Assembly (NCBI GenBank): GCA_964542475.1 | Contig: CAZIUL010000006.1 | Coordinates: 62,001 to 126,000 of the forward strand | Length of the DNA stretch: 64,000 nt | Direction of reading: 5' to 3' | From: CAZIUL01 sp964542475 | Lineage (GTDB): Bacteria; Planctomycetota; B15-G4; CAYZWU01 | Shown: piece by piece, positions 17,053 through 25,142 of the stretch | Layout: each line of letters starts with the position of its first letter | Numbering within the stretch: the stretch's first letter is position 1 | Program-made: the position numbers and the translations under genes | Notes under the pieces: generated by a model | The model's database searches: none | Told to the model about the DNA's origin: nothing | Seen by the model: the letters and a program-made list of their open reading frames with translations, nothing else

Positions 17053-17628
17053 TCAGCTGAAGATCCCGGCGTCGAAGGAATCGCCTTTTTCTTCCTGAGG
17101 AGGCTTTGGCTGCCTTAGGCTTTCAGTATTCTCTCTCGTGTTTTGTCGCACGTCATCAGCACTCAAGGGTTTATCGTCGAAAAACTCCTCATCATAGTCA
17201 TCCGCGTTCTTATAGTCATTCGAGTCCTTGGGTGCGGCGGAGTAAGCCGGGTTCTTAGCATCTTGAACCTCTTTTTCATACGCTTCCAATATCCGGTCCT
17301 GGATCATTTCCCTGCATGCGCTGTTTATCGGGTGTGCGATGTCGGTGTGATGTTTGGCGCGGCCTCTCTCGTCTTTTCCCGCCCGCTGCGGATTCAAGCT
17401 GGTTCCGCACTCGTTGCAGAACCTGGACCTTAAATGGTTCTTGTTTCGGCACTTGGGGCAGCGATCCATAAGTTTGCGGCTCGGCATGGCAACAAAAGGG
17501 CCTCTTGATCCGCTGATTACTTTCAGATCACGGATCACGAATTCATTGTTGAAGGTAACACTGCAGAACGCCAGTAGTTTTTCATCTCTGTCGCTCATCA
17601 GCTTGACGCGCACTTCTGTGATTTTCAC
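17053..17628 (-). CDS. spoVG: SpoVG family RNA/DNA-binding regulator with an inserted zinc ribbon
   Basis: Residues 1-52 match SpoVG (ITEVRVKLMSDRDEKLLAF, FVIRDLKVI, GPFVAMPSRK) and the second half resumes at residue 96 with DIAHPINSACREMIQD. Between them lies an insert of about 40 residues with CPKC at 57-60 and CNEC at 71-74, a zinc ribbon absent from Bacillus SpoVG (about 97 residues). The C-terminus from about 115 is an acidic, Asp- and Asn-rich tail of unknown role. SpoVG proteins bind RNA or DNA and regulate genes globally. The start is GTG at 17628 with AGGGGG five bases upstream. It sits directly after ispE (15-base gap), an arrangement also seen in Bacillus. Confidence 0.9.
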   Translation of the reverse strand: MKITEVRVKLMSDRDEKLLAFCSVTFNNEFVIRDLKVISGSRGPFVAMPSRKLMDRCPKCRNKNHLRSRFCNECGTSLNPQRAGKDERGRAKHHTDIAHPINSACREMIQDRILEAYEKEVQDAKNPAYSAAPKDSNDYKNADDYDEEFFDDKPLSADDVRQNTRENTESLRQPKPPQEEKGDSFDAGIFS

Positions 17629-17643
17629 GGAAACCCCCTAGTC

Positions 17644-18534
17644 TCATCGACATAAAGGTAAGCTGCTGGCTACCAGGAAGCCTTCCCAGTGGCTATCTAT
17701 GTGAAAGAGCTTATTTTCAACCTCTCGAACCTCCTGCTCTTCGATGCATTGGTAAAAGGAGGAGCCGGATCCTGAAACCTTCAGCGCTGCAAAGCCCATC
17801 TCTCGCGCCTTTTTCATGGCGCATCCAAGCTCAGGTTCGGTCTCCAGCGCAGGCCTTTCGAGCCGGTTGAACAGGCACGCGTTGATCTTTTCCGGTTGCT
17901 TATTCTTTAACAGAACATTCATAAATGTATTTTTTTTCTTATGTTCTGTCAAGTCTAAATTTAAGTTTCGGTAGACCCTTCCTGTGGATAAGGAAAAACC
18001 GGGGTAGATGATGAGGAAATGTAGACGCGGAACTCCTGAAATCGTTGTAACCGATTCCCCTCGTCCTGAACAGACCGCGGTACCGCAATGCAAAAAAAAA
18101 GGCACGTCCGATCCGAGTTCAGCGCCCATATCCCGGAGCCGGTCCTGCGGAAGCGGGCGGCCGGCAAGCTCATTGCAGGCCAGGAGCACGGCAGCGCAGT
18201 CCGATGAGCCGCCGCCCAGCCCCGCTCCCACCGGTATCTGCTTGCAAAGGCGGATCCGGGCCCCTTTTCGGGAGCCTGTTGACCTTTTGAACAGCCGGGC
18301 CGCTTTCAGGGCCAGGTTTTCTTCAGGATCTCCCATACCGCGTCCGCTGGTCTCGATCTGTGGATCTCCCTCCCCGGTCCCGATTTCCAGGATATCGTAC
18401 AGGTCCACGGAATGCATGACCGTATCCAGCTGGTGATACCCGTCCGTACGTTTTCCGAGTACCTCCAGGAACAGGTTGAGCTTTGCCGGTGCGAAGATTT
18501 TGAGGCTCTGCGGCCCCGTTCTCTCGATTTTCAT
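17644..18534 (-). CDS. ispE: 4-diphosphocytidyl-2-C-methyl-D-erythritol kinase
   Basis: The 296-residue protein shows the GHMP kinase features of IspE: FAPAKLNLFLEVLGKRTDGYHQLDTVM at the N-terminus, the ATP-binding loop PVGAGLGGGSSDCAAVLL near residue 100, and a C-terminal KVSGSGSSFY motif. IspE phosphorylates the 2-hydroxyl of CDP-methylerythritol in the non-mevalonate route to isopentenyl diphosphate, in the cytoplasm. The length is normal for the family. It begins one base after the panD stop codon and is followed after 15 bases by spoVG, so it is part of the long minus-strand operon. All key motifs are intact, and this is a confident call. Confidence 0.93.
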   Translation of the reverse strand: MKIERTGPQSLKIFAPAKLNLFLEVLGKRTDGYHQLDTVMHSVDLYDILEIGTGEGDPQIETSGRGMGDPEENLALKAARLFKRSTGSRKGARIRLCKQIPVGAGLGGGSSDCAAVLLACNELAGRPLPQDRLRDMGAELGSDVPFFLHCGTAVCSGRGESVTTISGVPRLHFLIIYPGFSLSTGRVYRNLNLDLTEHKKKNTFMNVLLKNKQPEKINACLFNRLERPALETEPELGCAMKKAREMGFAALKVSGSGSSFYQCIEEQEVREVENKLFHIDSHWEGFLVASSLPLCR

Positions 18535-18535
18535 T

Positions 18536-18892
18536 TCAGGGCGTGGAAAGCGGTTTGTTGTTTTCGTCCAGAAGGATGACCTTGGGGATGTGGGTTGCCG
18601 CTTCTTCCCCCTCGATCATGACATAGGAGATAAGGAGCAGCACATCGCCTTCATTGATCAGGCGCGCGGTGCCGCCGTTGGCGCCGATCATGCCGCTCCC
18701 GGCCTCGCCCTCGATGACGTACGTTTCGAGCCGGGCCCCGGTGTTGAGATTGATCACCTGGATCTTCTCGTGCGCGTAAAGATCAGCCAGCTTCATCAGG
18801 TCGGAGTCTATGGCGAGGCTCCCCTGGTAGTTCAGGTTGCACTGGGTGGCGCGCGCTCCGTGGATTTTCGATTTCATCATTGATCTGAACAT
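18536..18892 (-). CDS. panD: Aspartate 1-decarboxylase proenzyme
   Basis: The 118-residue protein matches PanD throughout. The self-cleavage site Gly24-Ser25 is present in YQGSLAID; cleavage generates the pyruvoyl cofactor. Further matches are INLNTGARLETYVI, the GxxxxNGGTARLINEGD segment and LLLISYVMI. It makes beta-alanine from aspartate, the partner substrate for the adjacent panC. The start at 18892 overlaps the end of panC by 16 bases, and GGAAG lies upstream. The residue context around the active site (Lys9, Arg54-like positions) looks normal. Confidence 0.95.
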   Translation of the reverse strand: MFRSMMKSKIHGARATQCNLNYQGSLAIDSDLMKLADLYAHEKIQVINLNTGARLETYVIEGEAGSGMIGANGGTARLINEGDVLLLISYVMIEGEEAATHIPKVILLDENNKPLSTP

Positions 18893-19743
18893 GGCTCGTC
18901 TTCCGAGAAAATATGGTTGTCGATGAGTCGGCTCGAACCGACTTTTACAGCAAGAGCAAGGAGGGTGTTCCCGGTGATCTCTTGCGCATCATCGAGCTCT
19001 TCCATGTCAACCAGAGAGATGTAGTCGACACGGACACCTTCTTGTCCTTTGAACAGAGCGTTTAGTTCATCCAGCAGCAGTTTAGTACTTTTCCCGCCTT
19101 TTTGGAAGTATTCTTTGGCAATATCGATTGCTTTCGGGATCAGCAGGGCTTTTTTTCTTTCCTGCGGGGAAAGGTAGCGGTTGCGGCTGGACATCGCCAA
19201 ACCGTCGCTGTCACGTATTGTGGGCATGGCCGAGATCTCGATTCCGAGGTTGAGGTCCTCGGTCATGCGCTTGATGATAAGAACCTGCTGCGCATCCTTC
19301 CATCCGAAGTAGGCCTTGTCCGGCCTGATTATGTTGAAAAGCTTGCCCACGACTGTTGTCACCCCCCTGAAGTGCTCGGGCCTGGACCGTCCGCAGAGGT
19401 TGTTTTTAAGCTTTTCCACATCGACCCATGTCCGGAAACCGCTGGGATACATCTCCTCCGGTTTGACGGTGAAAACATGCCGGCATCCGCTGTCAGCGAG
19501 GAGTGCGGCATCTCTTTCGAGATTTCTCGGGTACTTTTCGAGATCTTCTTCTGGACCGAACTGTGCCGGGTTCACAAAGATCGAGACAACCGTTGCATCG
19601 CACTCCCTGACCGATGCCCTGACCAGGCTGAGATGTCCTTCATGGAGCGCTCCCATGGTGGGGACGAACCCTGTTGTCCGCCCCTCCCGCCTGAACGAGC
19701 ATGACAGACGCATCATTTCGGGAATGGAACGTATTATTTGCAT
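18877..19743 (-). CDS. panC: Pantothenate synthetase
   Basis: The 288-residue protein shows PanC motifs: FVPTMGALHEGHLSLVRAS (HIGH-like nucleotide site), SIFVNPAQFGPEEDL, YFGWKDAQQVLIIKRM, and IRDSDGLAMSSRNRYLS near residue 190. It condenses pantoate and beta-alanine with ATP in the cytoplasm. I chose the ATG at 19743, which is preceded by AGGCGG and gives the usual family length; ATGs further upstream (19761, 19860) would extend into folK. The order folK-panC-panD on one strand groups folate and pantothenate steps. panB is not in the window. Confidence 0.93.
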   Translation of the reverse strand: MQIIRSIPEMMRLSCSFRREGRTTGFVPTMGALHEGHLSLVRASVRECDATVVSIFVNPAQFGPEEDLEKYPRNLERDAALLADSGCRHVFTVKPEEMYPSGFRTWVDVEKLKNNLCGRSRPEHFRGVTTVVGKLFNIIRPDKAYFGWKDAQQVLIIKRMTEDLNLGIEISAMPTIRDSDGLAMSSRNRYLSPQERKKALLIPKAIDIAKEYFQKGGKSTKLLLDELNALFKGQEGVRVDYISLVDMEELDDAQEITGNTLLALAVKVGSSRLIDNHIFSEDEPCSDQ

Positions 19744-19765
19744 TTTTGCCGCCTGTTTCATGACA

Positions 19766-20263
19766 TCAAAACCGGTACAACGGTTCAAGATCCGTTTGAG
19801 CGGCCCCTTTCCACTCGTCGAGAAGGTCCTCCACGGCCCTTCCTGTTTCGGGGTCCTCAAAGGCAGGCATTATATCGTTCAGCGGAAGGAGTACAAAACC
19901 TCTTTCCCTGAACCGCGGATGCGGGATTTTCAGGGCGGGCTCCGAGATGATCCGGCTGCCGTGAAAAACGATGTCCAGGTCGATGATGCGCGGACCGTTT
20001 TTTTCCGTCCTTTTTCTGCCCATTTCTTTTTCTATCCGAAGAAGCTCATCGAGCAGGCTGCGCGCGCTCAGCCCGGTGTGGACGCAGACAGCCGCGTTCA
20101 GGTACCTGCCCTGGGGCGGTCCTCCTTCCGGCTCGGTTTCATAGACCATCGATCTGGCATGCGGCTCGCATCCTTCAATGGACTCGATTCTGCGCGCCGC
20201 GTCCCGCAGGTGAAGCATGCGTGGTTCGATGTTGGATCCAAGGGCGACTGCAGTTTTTGGCAT
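19766..20263 (-). CDS. folK: 2-amino-4-hydroxy-6-hydroxymethyldihydropteridine diphosphokinase
   Basis: The 165-residue protein starts PKTAVALGSN, the first HPPK motif. It has SMVYETEP, RYLNAAVCV, the core signature RIIDLDIVFHG near residue 95, IPHPRFRERGFVLLPL near 112 and a C-terminal helix. It transfers pyrophosphate from ATP to the pterin in folate synthesis. I chose ATG 20263, which begins directly before the conserved motif; ATG 20284 is possible but has no better ribosome-binding site. It is followed closely by panC on the same strand and preceded by pssA after a 130-base gap. Confidence 0.9.
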   Translation of the reverse strand: MPKTAVALGSNIEPRMLHLRDAARRIESIEGCEPHARSMVYETEPEGGPPQGRYLNAAVCVHTGLSARSLLDELLRIEKEMGRKRTEKNGPRIIDLDIVFHGSRIISEPALKIPHPRFRERGFVLLPLNDIMPAFEDPETGRAVEDLLDEWKGAAQTDLEPLYRF

Positions 20264-20393
20264 GCTATCGACGCCTAATGTCATAGTCTACGCTGGAGGG
20301 CGGCACCCTGTTGCCGCCACATTTCTTTTCTTCCCTGAATCCTGAACCTTGAACACTCTTTCCGATCCCGATCCCTTCCCACCGGCCCCGAAT

Positions 20394-21245
20394 TCATTTC
20401 CCGCTGCTGGATCGCTGTTTGTTTTCCTTGCGCTTGAGCACGGACTTGACAGCCCGGCCTAAGGCCCAAACAGGGCCGGAGAGCACGTATATCAGAAAAC
20501 AGAGCATCAGCGCCCACTGGTGACAGAACGCGATCACGAATATGCAGAGGATTCCCTGCACGAGGAAGTTGAATGTTTTACGGCCGCGTACGAACCGGTT
20601 GAAGAAATGGACATACTCTATTTTGCTTATCATGAGCAGCCCGGCAACAGGCGGCAGGAACAGCAGGATTTTCTTGGAAGCAAAGATCACAGCGGACCCT
20701 TCCATGAAGGGGAAGGTTTCGTGACCCTGGAACAGGAAAAGCACCGTGGATACTATCAGGCCTGCGGCAGCGGGTGTGGGAAGCCCGACGAAAACCTTGT
20801 GTGCGGGGTCCTCGGGCGTGATATCCACGGTAAAGCGCGCCAGGCGCAGAACCGCGCAGACGGTGTACAAAGCCGTGAGCAGAAGGGTGAGCTTTGCGCT
20901 GTACGGGATCTGGGCCTGGATGAGGTTCTGTTCGTATATAACCTTCACAAGAACAGCTGGAGCCACGCCGAAAGAGATGAGATCGGTAAATGAATCGAGC
21001 TGCGCGCCGAACTCCGTTGTCTGGTTCGTCAGCCGCGCCACACGCCCGTCCAGTACATCGAATACCATGGCGAGGAAAACGAACCATACAGCCTGGGTCA
21101 GCTTCTCGCTGAATCCGGGACCGCCAGCAAGCGAAACCGCATCCACCGCCTTGGCAATGGCTGCAAAACCGCAAAATCCGTTGCCGAGGGTGAGCAGCGT
21201 CGGGATTATCGCAATGCCCCGTTTTTTTCCCAAGTAACGTCCCAT
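20394..21245 (-). CDS. pssA: CDP-diacylglycerol--serine O-phosphatidyltransferase
   Basis: The 283-residue integral membrane protein contains the CDP-alcohol phosphatidyltransferase signature DG(x2)AR(x8)G(x3)D(x3)D, visible as DGRVAR then FGAQLDSFTD near residues 64-85. It starts IIPTLLTLGNGFCGFAA, typical of PssA. At least six further hydrophobic helices follow. It makes phosphatidylserine from CDP-diacylglycerol and serine at the inner membrane. The C-terminus is basic. It is the first gene of the minus-strand series and diverges from the sigma factor gene across a 199-base gap. Confidence 0.9.
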   Translation of the reverse strand: MGRYLGKKRGIAIIPTLLTLGNGFCGFAAIAKAVDAVSLAGGPGFSEKLTQAVWFVFLAMVFDVLDGRVARLTNQTTEFGAQLDSFTDLISFGVAPAVLVKVIYEQNLIQAQIPYSAKLTLLLTALYTVCAVLRLARFTVDITPEDPAHKVFVGLPTPAAAGLIVSTVLFLFQGHETFPFMEGSAVIFASKKILLFLPPVAGLLMISKIEYVHFFNRFVRGRKTFNFLVQGILCIFVIAFCHQWALMLCFLIYVLSGPVWALGRAVKSVLKRKENKQRSSSGK

Positions 21246-21444
21246 GTGATCTGTTTCACTCCAGAATAGTCAGACATGTCTGACAAGCCCGACAGGACAT
21301 AAGAGTATCATTTTTCTTTTTACCATGCAAAGGGTATAGTATCGTTGAAACAAGCTGTCCTTTACGTAATTGTTTACTTTTCATTGAACCGGGGATGGTG
21401 CTCGTACTGTTCTTCAGTACGGGTGCCTCTCCCATGATTATAAA

Positions 21445-22032
21445 ATGATCATCAGGGAGAACAGAACAGAGCTAAGCGACGAGATGTTGGTCCGTGCGTG
21501 CGCGGATGGAGATGAAGGTGCGCTTGAAGGGTTGTACAAGCGGTATAATACAGTTATTTTAAACTACTTATACCGAATGCTTCGCAGCCGGGCTGATGCC
21601 GAGGATCTGACCGAGGAGACGTTTTTCAGGGTCTGGCGCAAGGCTTCTCTGTTCGACGGGCAAAAAGGTTCTTTCAAGACCTGGCTTTTCAGGATGGCCG
21701 GCAGGCTGGCGTTCAACCGTTTAAGGAAAACCACTCGAAGACAGGGCATCGCAGCCCAGGTGCCGCTGGGCGATCTGGAGGTCGAGGACAGTTCCAGCTC
21801 TCCGGAGTCCATGGCATACACGTCGGAAACTTGCGAGCTGGTGATGAACGCGCTTGGCACATTGAACGACAGGGACAGGTCGGTGCTGATGCTGCGGCAC
21901 ATCAAGGGCATGGGGGAAGAGGATGTGTCCAGGATCCTCGATATACCGAGGGGTACCGTGAAATCGCGCACATACTACGCAATAAGGAACCTGAAGGTCG
22001 CGCTCGAGCGCGTGGGTTATTGTGAGGCATAA
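21445..22032 (+). CDS. ECF family RNA polymerase sigma factor (sigma-70 family)
   Basis: The 195-residue protein shows region 2 (ADGDEGALEGLYKRY, YLYRMLRSRADAEDLTEETF, VWRKASLF) and region 4 (LNDRDRSVLMLRHIKGM, DVSRILDIPRGTVKSRTYYAIRNLK), the two-domain structure of ECF sigma factors. It directs RNA polymerase to a set of stress or envelope promoters. The start at 21445 lacks a strong ribosome-binding site but keeps the normal N-terminal helix. The anti-sigma gene starts 10 bases after its stop codon, the usual pairing. No promoter was firmly recognised in the upstream 199-base gap. Confidence 0.93.
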   Translation: MIIRENRTELSDEMLVRACADGDEGALEGLYKRYNTVILNYLYRMLRSRADAEDLTEETFFRVWRKASLFDGQKGSFKTWLFRMAGRLAFNRLRKTTRRQGIAAQVPLGDLEVEDSSSSPESMAYTSETCELVMNALGTLNDRDRSVLMLRHIKGMGEEDVSRILDIPRGTVKSRTYYAIRNLKVALERVGYCEA

Positions 22033-22041
22033 GCTCAAGCC

Positions 22042-22599
22042 ATGGACTTATCCAAACGTTGCGAAGCGATCAAACTCGATCTTTTCCCATTCATTAAGGG
22101 CGAGATGGGAACCGCTGGGAGAAAAACCCTCGAAGATCATGTCAAAGGCTGCTCCTCGTGCGCCGAGGCGCTGGCTGAAACCCGGCGAGTGCACAATGCT
22201 CTCGATGCCGATGCCTGCCTGTCGGACGTGGGAGAGGAATCCCTGGACAGACTGTTGATGCGCGTCAGGCTTTATCAGCACGAAAAAAAAAGCAGGCTGA
22301 AAAAAAGGGCGGCCGGCATCGGTGCGCTGCTCGTCGCCGTGGTGGGGGGCGCCTGCCTTTTGTGGCTTATCGGAATCAACGACAGGGTGCTCCCGGCCTT
22401 CCGCGAAACCCTGGCCTACCTGGGCATCAGCATGCCGTGGCTAACCGAGGGCCCTTTATCCGGTTTTCTGGCGCCACTTCTCTTCATCGGCCTCTGCTCA
22501 ATAATGACACTGGTAGCGAGCTTCGTGCTTCTGCGACGTAAAAAAACAAGAGCGGAAGCATCCGATTCGGAAAAATCCGCGTCCTCGTCGACCGCGTAG
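22042..22599 (+). CDS. Membrane anti-sigma factor with a zinc-binding ZAS-like domain
   Basis: The 185-residue protein carries an N-terminal cytoplasmic domain with HVKGCSSC (His33, Cys37, Cys40) plus Cys7, the zinc-binding anti-sigma (ZAS) pattern that sequesters an ECF sigma factor. Two membrane segments follow, GIGALLVAVVGGACLLWLIG near 95-115 and FLAPLLFIGLCSIMTLVASF near 145-165. A basic and then Ser/Glu-rich tail ends the protein. The gene starts 10 bases after the sigma factor and is surely its partner. The double-spanning architecture suggests that signals are sensed at the membrane and released by proteolysis. Confidence 0.85.
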   Translation: MDLSKRCEAIKLDLFPFIKGEMGTAGRKTLEDHVKGCSSCAEALAETRRVHNALDADACLSDVGEESLDRLLMRVRLYQHEKKSRLKKRAAGIGALLVAVVGGACLLWLIGINDRVLPAFRETLAYLGISMPWLTEGPLSGFLAPLLFIGLCSIMTLVASFVLLRRKKTRAEASDSEKSASSSTA

Positions 22600-22738
22600 A
22601 GGCCGTTGCCCTGCTGCCGAGGCTGGATTCCTCTTCCCGGCACAACGTAACAGATCTGTTCCCATTACCCGCATGAATCCCACCCGTCAAACACGGACTG
22701 ATCGGTCACAGAAAATGATTCCATTTTTATTCAGCCTG

Positions 22739-22753
22739 TTCAGGCTCCGTTAA
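22739..22753 (+). promoter_or_regulatory. Conserved box upstream of the first secreted paralogue
   Basis: TTCAGGCTCCGTTAA lies 91 bases before the ATG at 22845. A copy with one change (TTCAGGTTCCGTTAA, 24045-24059) lies 81 bases before the second paralogue. It may be a shared promoter or operator element, possibly for the adjacent ECF sigma factor, or a remnant of the duplication. Confidence 0.4.
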
Positions 22754-22775
22754 TGATCCCTCGTGTATCCTGCCA

Positions 22776-22804
22776 CGCGTTATTAACGCGCGTTTTTGTT
22801 TTTT
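22776..22804 (+). terminator. Intrinsic terminator after the sigma/anti-sigma operon
   Basis: A GC-containing inverted repeat CGCGTTA/TAACGCG (22776-22790) with a minimal loop is followed by CGTTTTTG and TTTTTT to 22804. This fits a rho-independent terminator 180 bases after the anti-sigma stop. It lies between the conserved box and the start of the first paralogue, so it could instead act as a leader attenuator of that gene. Confidence 0.6.
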
Positions 22805-22844
22805 ACTGATTTCTCGCTGCAAATCCCAAATTAAGGAGCAAAAC

Positions 22845-23795
22845 ATGAAAACTTCGAAACGACTCTTTCTATCCTTGATCCTCGTTGGTGTTGTCGGGCT
22901 AATCCTTAACTCACCGCTGGCCAATGCGGCGCCAAAGCCTTCGAACCGCCCTCCGCATCCCTGCTGTAAAACGGCAATAGCGCTCAGAGAAGCCACGGCC
23001 CACGAGGCAATGGCCGACTTCTGGGTGTCGATCGCCAACGCTCTAAACGATCCTGATACCAAGCTCAAAGATGCCATCCTGGAGGCATGGGCCGAATATG
23101 CAGAGGAGCTCGAACTGGCAGAAGAACAGTTCGAGGCGCGCCTGGACGCATGCGAGGAGCTTGGACACGGAATGTACGATCCTGAAATCGAATCGGACGA
23201 GTTTTCCGAAGACATTGACAACAACTACCTGCCGTTCGTCCCCGGCCGCACGCTCGTATACGAAAAACAGACTCCGGATGGGCTGGAGGAGGTGCAGGTC
23301 ACCACACTTCATGAAACCGTTGAGATCGACGGAGTCGAGTGCCGGATTATCAACGACATCGAATCCCTCGATGGAGAGGTCGAAGAGGACACAGTAGACT
23401 GGGTTGCCCAGCATGATGACGGTTCTGTCTGGTACTTTGGAGAAATCGCAAAGAACTACGAAGACGGGCTTCTTGACAACCTAGACGGATCGTGGAAAAC
23501 CGGAAAGGACGATGCCAAGCCGGGAATCCTGATGAAGGCTTTACCGCTTCCCGGCGACATGTATCGCATGGAGTACCTGGTCAACGAGGCCGAAGATCTC
23601 GCCAGGGTCATCTCCCTCAACGAAACGGTCTCCGTGCCCTACGGCGTGTTTACCAATTGTATTAAAACAGAGGAGTGGAGTCCGCTCGAGCCCGAGGCGG
23701 TCGAGTACAAGTACTATGCCCCGGGCATCGGCCTTGTTCTCGAGTTTGATCTGGAGACGGGTGAGAGCCTCGAACTCATACAAATCCTCAACTAA
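22845..23795 (+). CDS. Secreted protein of unknown function, first of two tandem paralogues
   Basis: The 316-residue protein has a signal peptide (residues 1-30 ending NAA). Next comes a helical segment with HPCCKTAIALREATAHEAMADFW and repeated acidic residues (AEYAEELELAEEQFEARLDACEE, about 75-100). The C-terminal domain is beta-rich: NNYLPFVPGRTLVYEKQTPDG, VDWVAQHDDGSVWYFGEIAKNYEDG, GSWKTGKDDAKPGILM, YYAPGIGLVLEFDLETGE. That C-terminal half resembles a widespread hypothetical family, and I cannot assign a function. AAGGAG lies six bases before the ATG at 22845. Its closest relative is the next gene, so the pair arose by tandem duplication. It lies downstream of the ECF sigma/anti-sigma operon and may be under its control. 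Confidence 0.75.
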   Translation: MKTSKRLFLSLILVGVVGLILNSPLANAAPKPSNRPPHPCCKTAIALREATAHEAMADFWVSIANALNDPDTKLKDAILEAWAEYAEELELAEEQFEARLDACEELGHGMYDPEIESDEFSEDIDNNYLPFVPGRTLVYEKQTPDGLEEVQVTTLHETVEIDGVECRIINDIESLDGEVEEDTVDWVAQHDDGSVWYFGEIAKNYEDGLLDNLDGSWKTGKDDAKPGILMKALPLPGDMYRMEYLVNEAEDLARVISLNETVSVPYGVFTNCIKTEEWSPLEPEAVEYKYYAPGIGLVLEFDLETGESLELIQILN

Positions 23796-24140
23796 CTCGA
23801 AGGTTAGTGCAGTAGGTTATCCGGGCGCGTCCCCTCGGGCGCGCCTGGGTGTAAAAAAAATCAAACAAATAGTATGTTTCCGCCCTTGGTTGGTTCGAAT
23901 GTTATCCCGGGTACTTCTTCCGGCTTTATCGTAAGCATGTAAAGGAGTTACAACGATTCGCCTGCCGTTCAGGGGGGCTGGAGACCAGCTTTTGAAGCAT
24001 ATGGTACGCGCTGCAAGCACGGTTTTTGATTTTCAAAAGGATCATTCAGGTTCCGTTAAGAAATCTGTGATAAACTTACCTTAAAACAACTGTCTCCCGA
24101 TGGTCTTCAGACCAAAAAGGTAGTTTTAAAGGATCGAAAA
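23796..24140. other. Intergenic region between the two paralogues
   Basis: These 345 bases hold no convincing gene. There is a small GC hairpin at 23824-23845 (GGCGCG, ten-base loop, CGCGCC) without a U-tract. The duplicated box sits at 24045-24059, and a short hairpin near 24100 (TGGTC/GACCA) lies in the probable leader of the second paralogue. Confidence 0.5.
24045..24059 (+). promoter_or_regulatory. Conserved box upstream of the second secreted paralogue
   Basis: TTCAGGTTCCGTTAA, identical at 14 of 15 positions to the box at 22739-22753 and at a similar distance (81 bases) from its start codon. Confidence 0.4.
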
Positions 24141-25091
24141 ATGAAACTCTCAATGTTCGTAGTGCTTTCGGTTGTTTGCCTCTGTTTTACCGGACCGGCC
24201 TTGGGCTCACCGCTGCCGCAACCGGTCCCGGTATTTTCATCAGACTATCAGCACGATTGCTGTAAAATGGCTTTTATCCTCAGGGAGAACGCCTTTCATG
24301 ATGCGCACGCCGACTTCTGGCTGGCCGTTGCCGTTTCCCTGAGCGATTCTGATTCCGATCTTCTGGATACCCTTCGCAGCTCCTGGATCGAACTGAATGA
24401 GGAACTCGAGCTCGCCGAAGCGCAGTTCGAGGCGCGCCTGGAAGCCTGTGCCCGGTTCGGTCACGCGCCGTATGATCCGCAGGTCAACAGTACAGATTTC
24501 TCGATCGTGGTGGACAATCCATACATGCCTTTTATCCAGGGCCGCATCCTGGTCTACGAGAAGCATACAGCGGAAGGGATTGAGAGGATCGAGGTCTCCA
24601 CCCTCCGTGATACCGCGGTGATCGACAATGTGGAGTGCCTGGCGGTCAGGGAATACGAAACCTTCAACGGGGTGCTTGTCGAGGAGTCGATCAACTGGAT
24701 CGCCCAGCACAAAAACGGGGATGTCTGGTACTTCGGCGAGATCTCGAAGATCTACGAAGACGGGTTCCTTGAGACTATCGAGGGCTCATGGAGATCCGGA
24801 ACGGAAAACGCCAAGCCCGGAATCCTGATGCCGGGAACGCCGATTGCGGGAAAGATCTACCGCCAGGAATTCCTCCTCACTGTGGCCGAGGATATAGCCG
24901 AGGTGGTGGCGCTTAACGGTACGGTCACGGTGCCCGTCGGCACCTTCGACGATTGCGTGACCACGGAGGAAGTGTCCCCCATCGAGCCCGAAGACGACAT
25001 GCAGAAATCTTACGCGCCCGGTGTCGGGCTCCTGCAGGAGGTCGATATGCAAAACGGCGGCAGCCTCAAACTCGTGCAAATCATCAACTGA
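24141..25091 (+). CDS. Secreted protein of unknown function, second tandem paralogue
   Basis: The 316-residue protein matches the preceding one along its whole length. It has a signal peptide, HDCCKMAFILRENAFHDAHADFW, NEELELAEAQFEARLEACARFGHAPYDP, then the beta-rich half with FIQGRILVYEKHTAEG, INWIAQHKNGDVWYFGEI and PGILMPGTPIAGKIYRQEF. The paired cysteines of HxCCK and the single Cys of LEAC are conserved in both copies, suggesting disulfides after export. Function is unknown. AAAGGA precedes the ATG at 24141. The response-regulator gene starts 51 bases after its stop, so cotranscription with the two-component pair is possible. Confidence 0.75.
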   Translation: MKLSMFVVLSVVCLCFTGPALGSPLPQPVPVFSSDYQHDCCKMAFILRENAFHDAHADFWLAVAVSLSDSDSDLLDTLRSSWIELNEELELAEAQFEARLEACARFGHAPYDPQVNSTDFSIVVDNPYMPFIQGRILVYEKHTAEGIERIEVSTLRDTAVIDNVECLAVREYETFNGVLVEESINWIAQHKNGDVWYFGEISKIYEDGFLETIEGSWRSGTENAKPGILMPGTPIAGKIYRQEFLLTVAEDIAEVVALNGTVTVPVGTFDDCVTTEEVSPIEPEDDMQKSYAPGVGLLQEVDMQNGGSLKLVQIIN

Positions 25092-25142
25092 CGGAAAGGA
25101 CGTTTTTCAAGCAGAACACCTTGTTGAACGGAATTGCCACTC

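Noticed and set aside
21246..21444. ECF-type autoregulated promoter before the sigma factor gene
   Set aside because: A TTGAACC word exists near 21384 but its spacing to any -10 candidate does not fit the usual ECF pattern.
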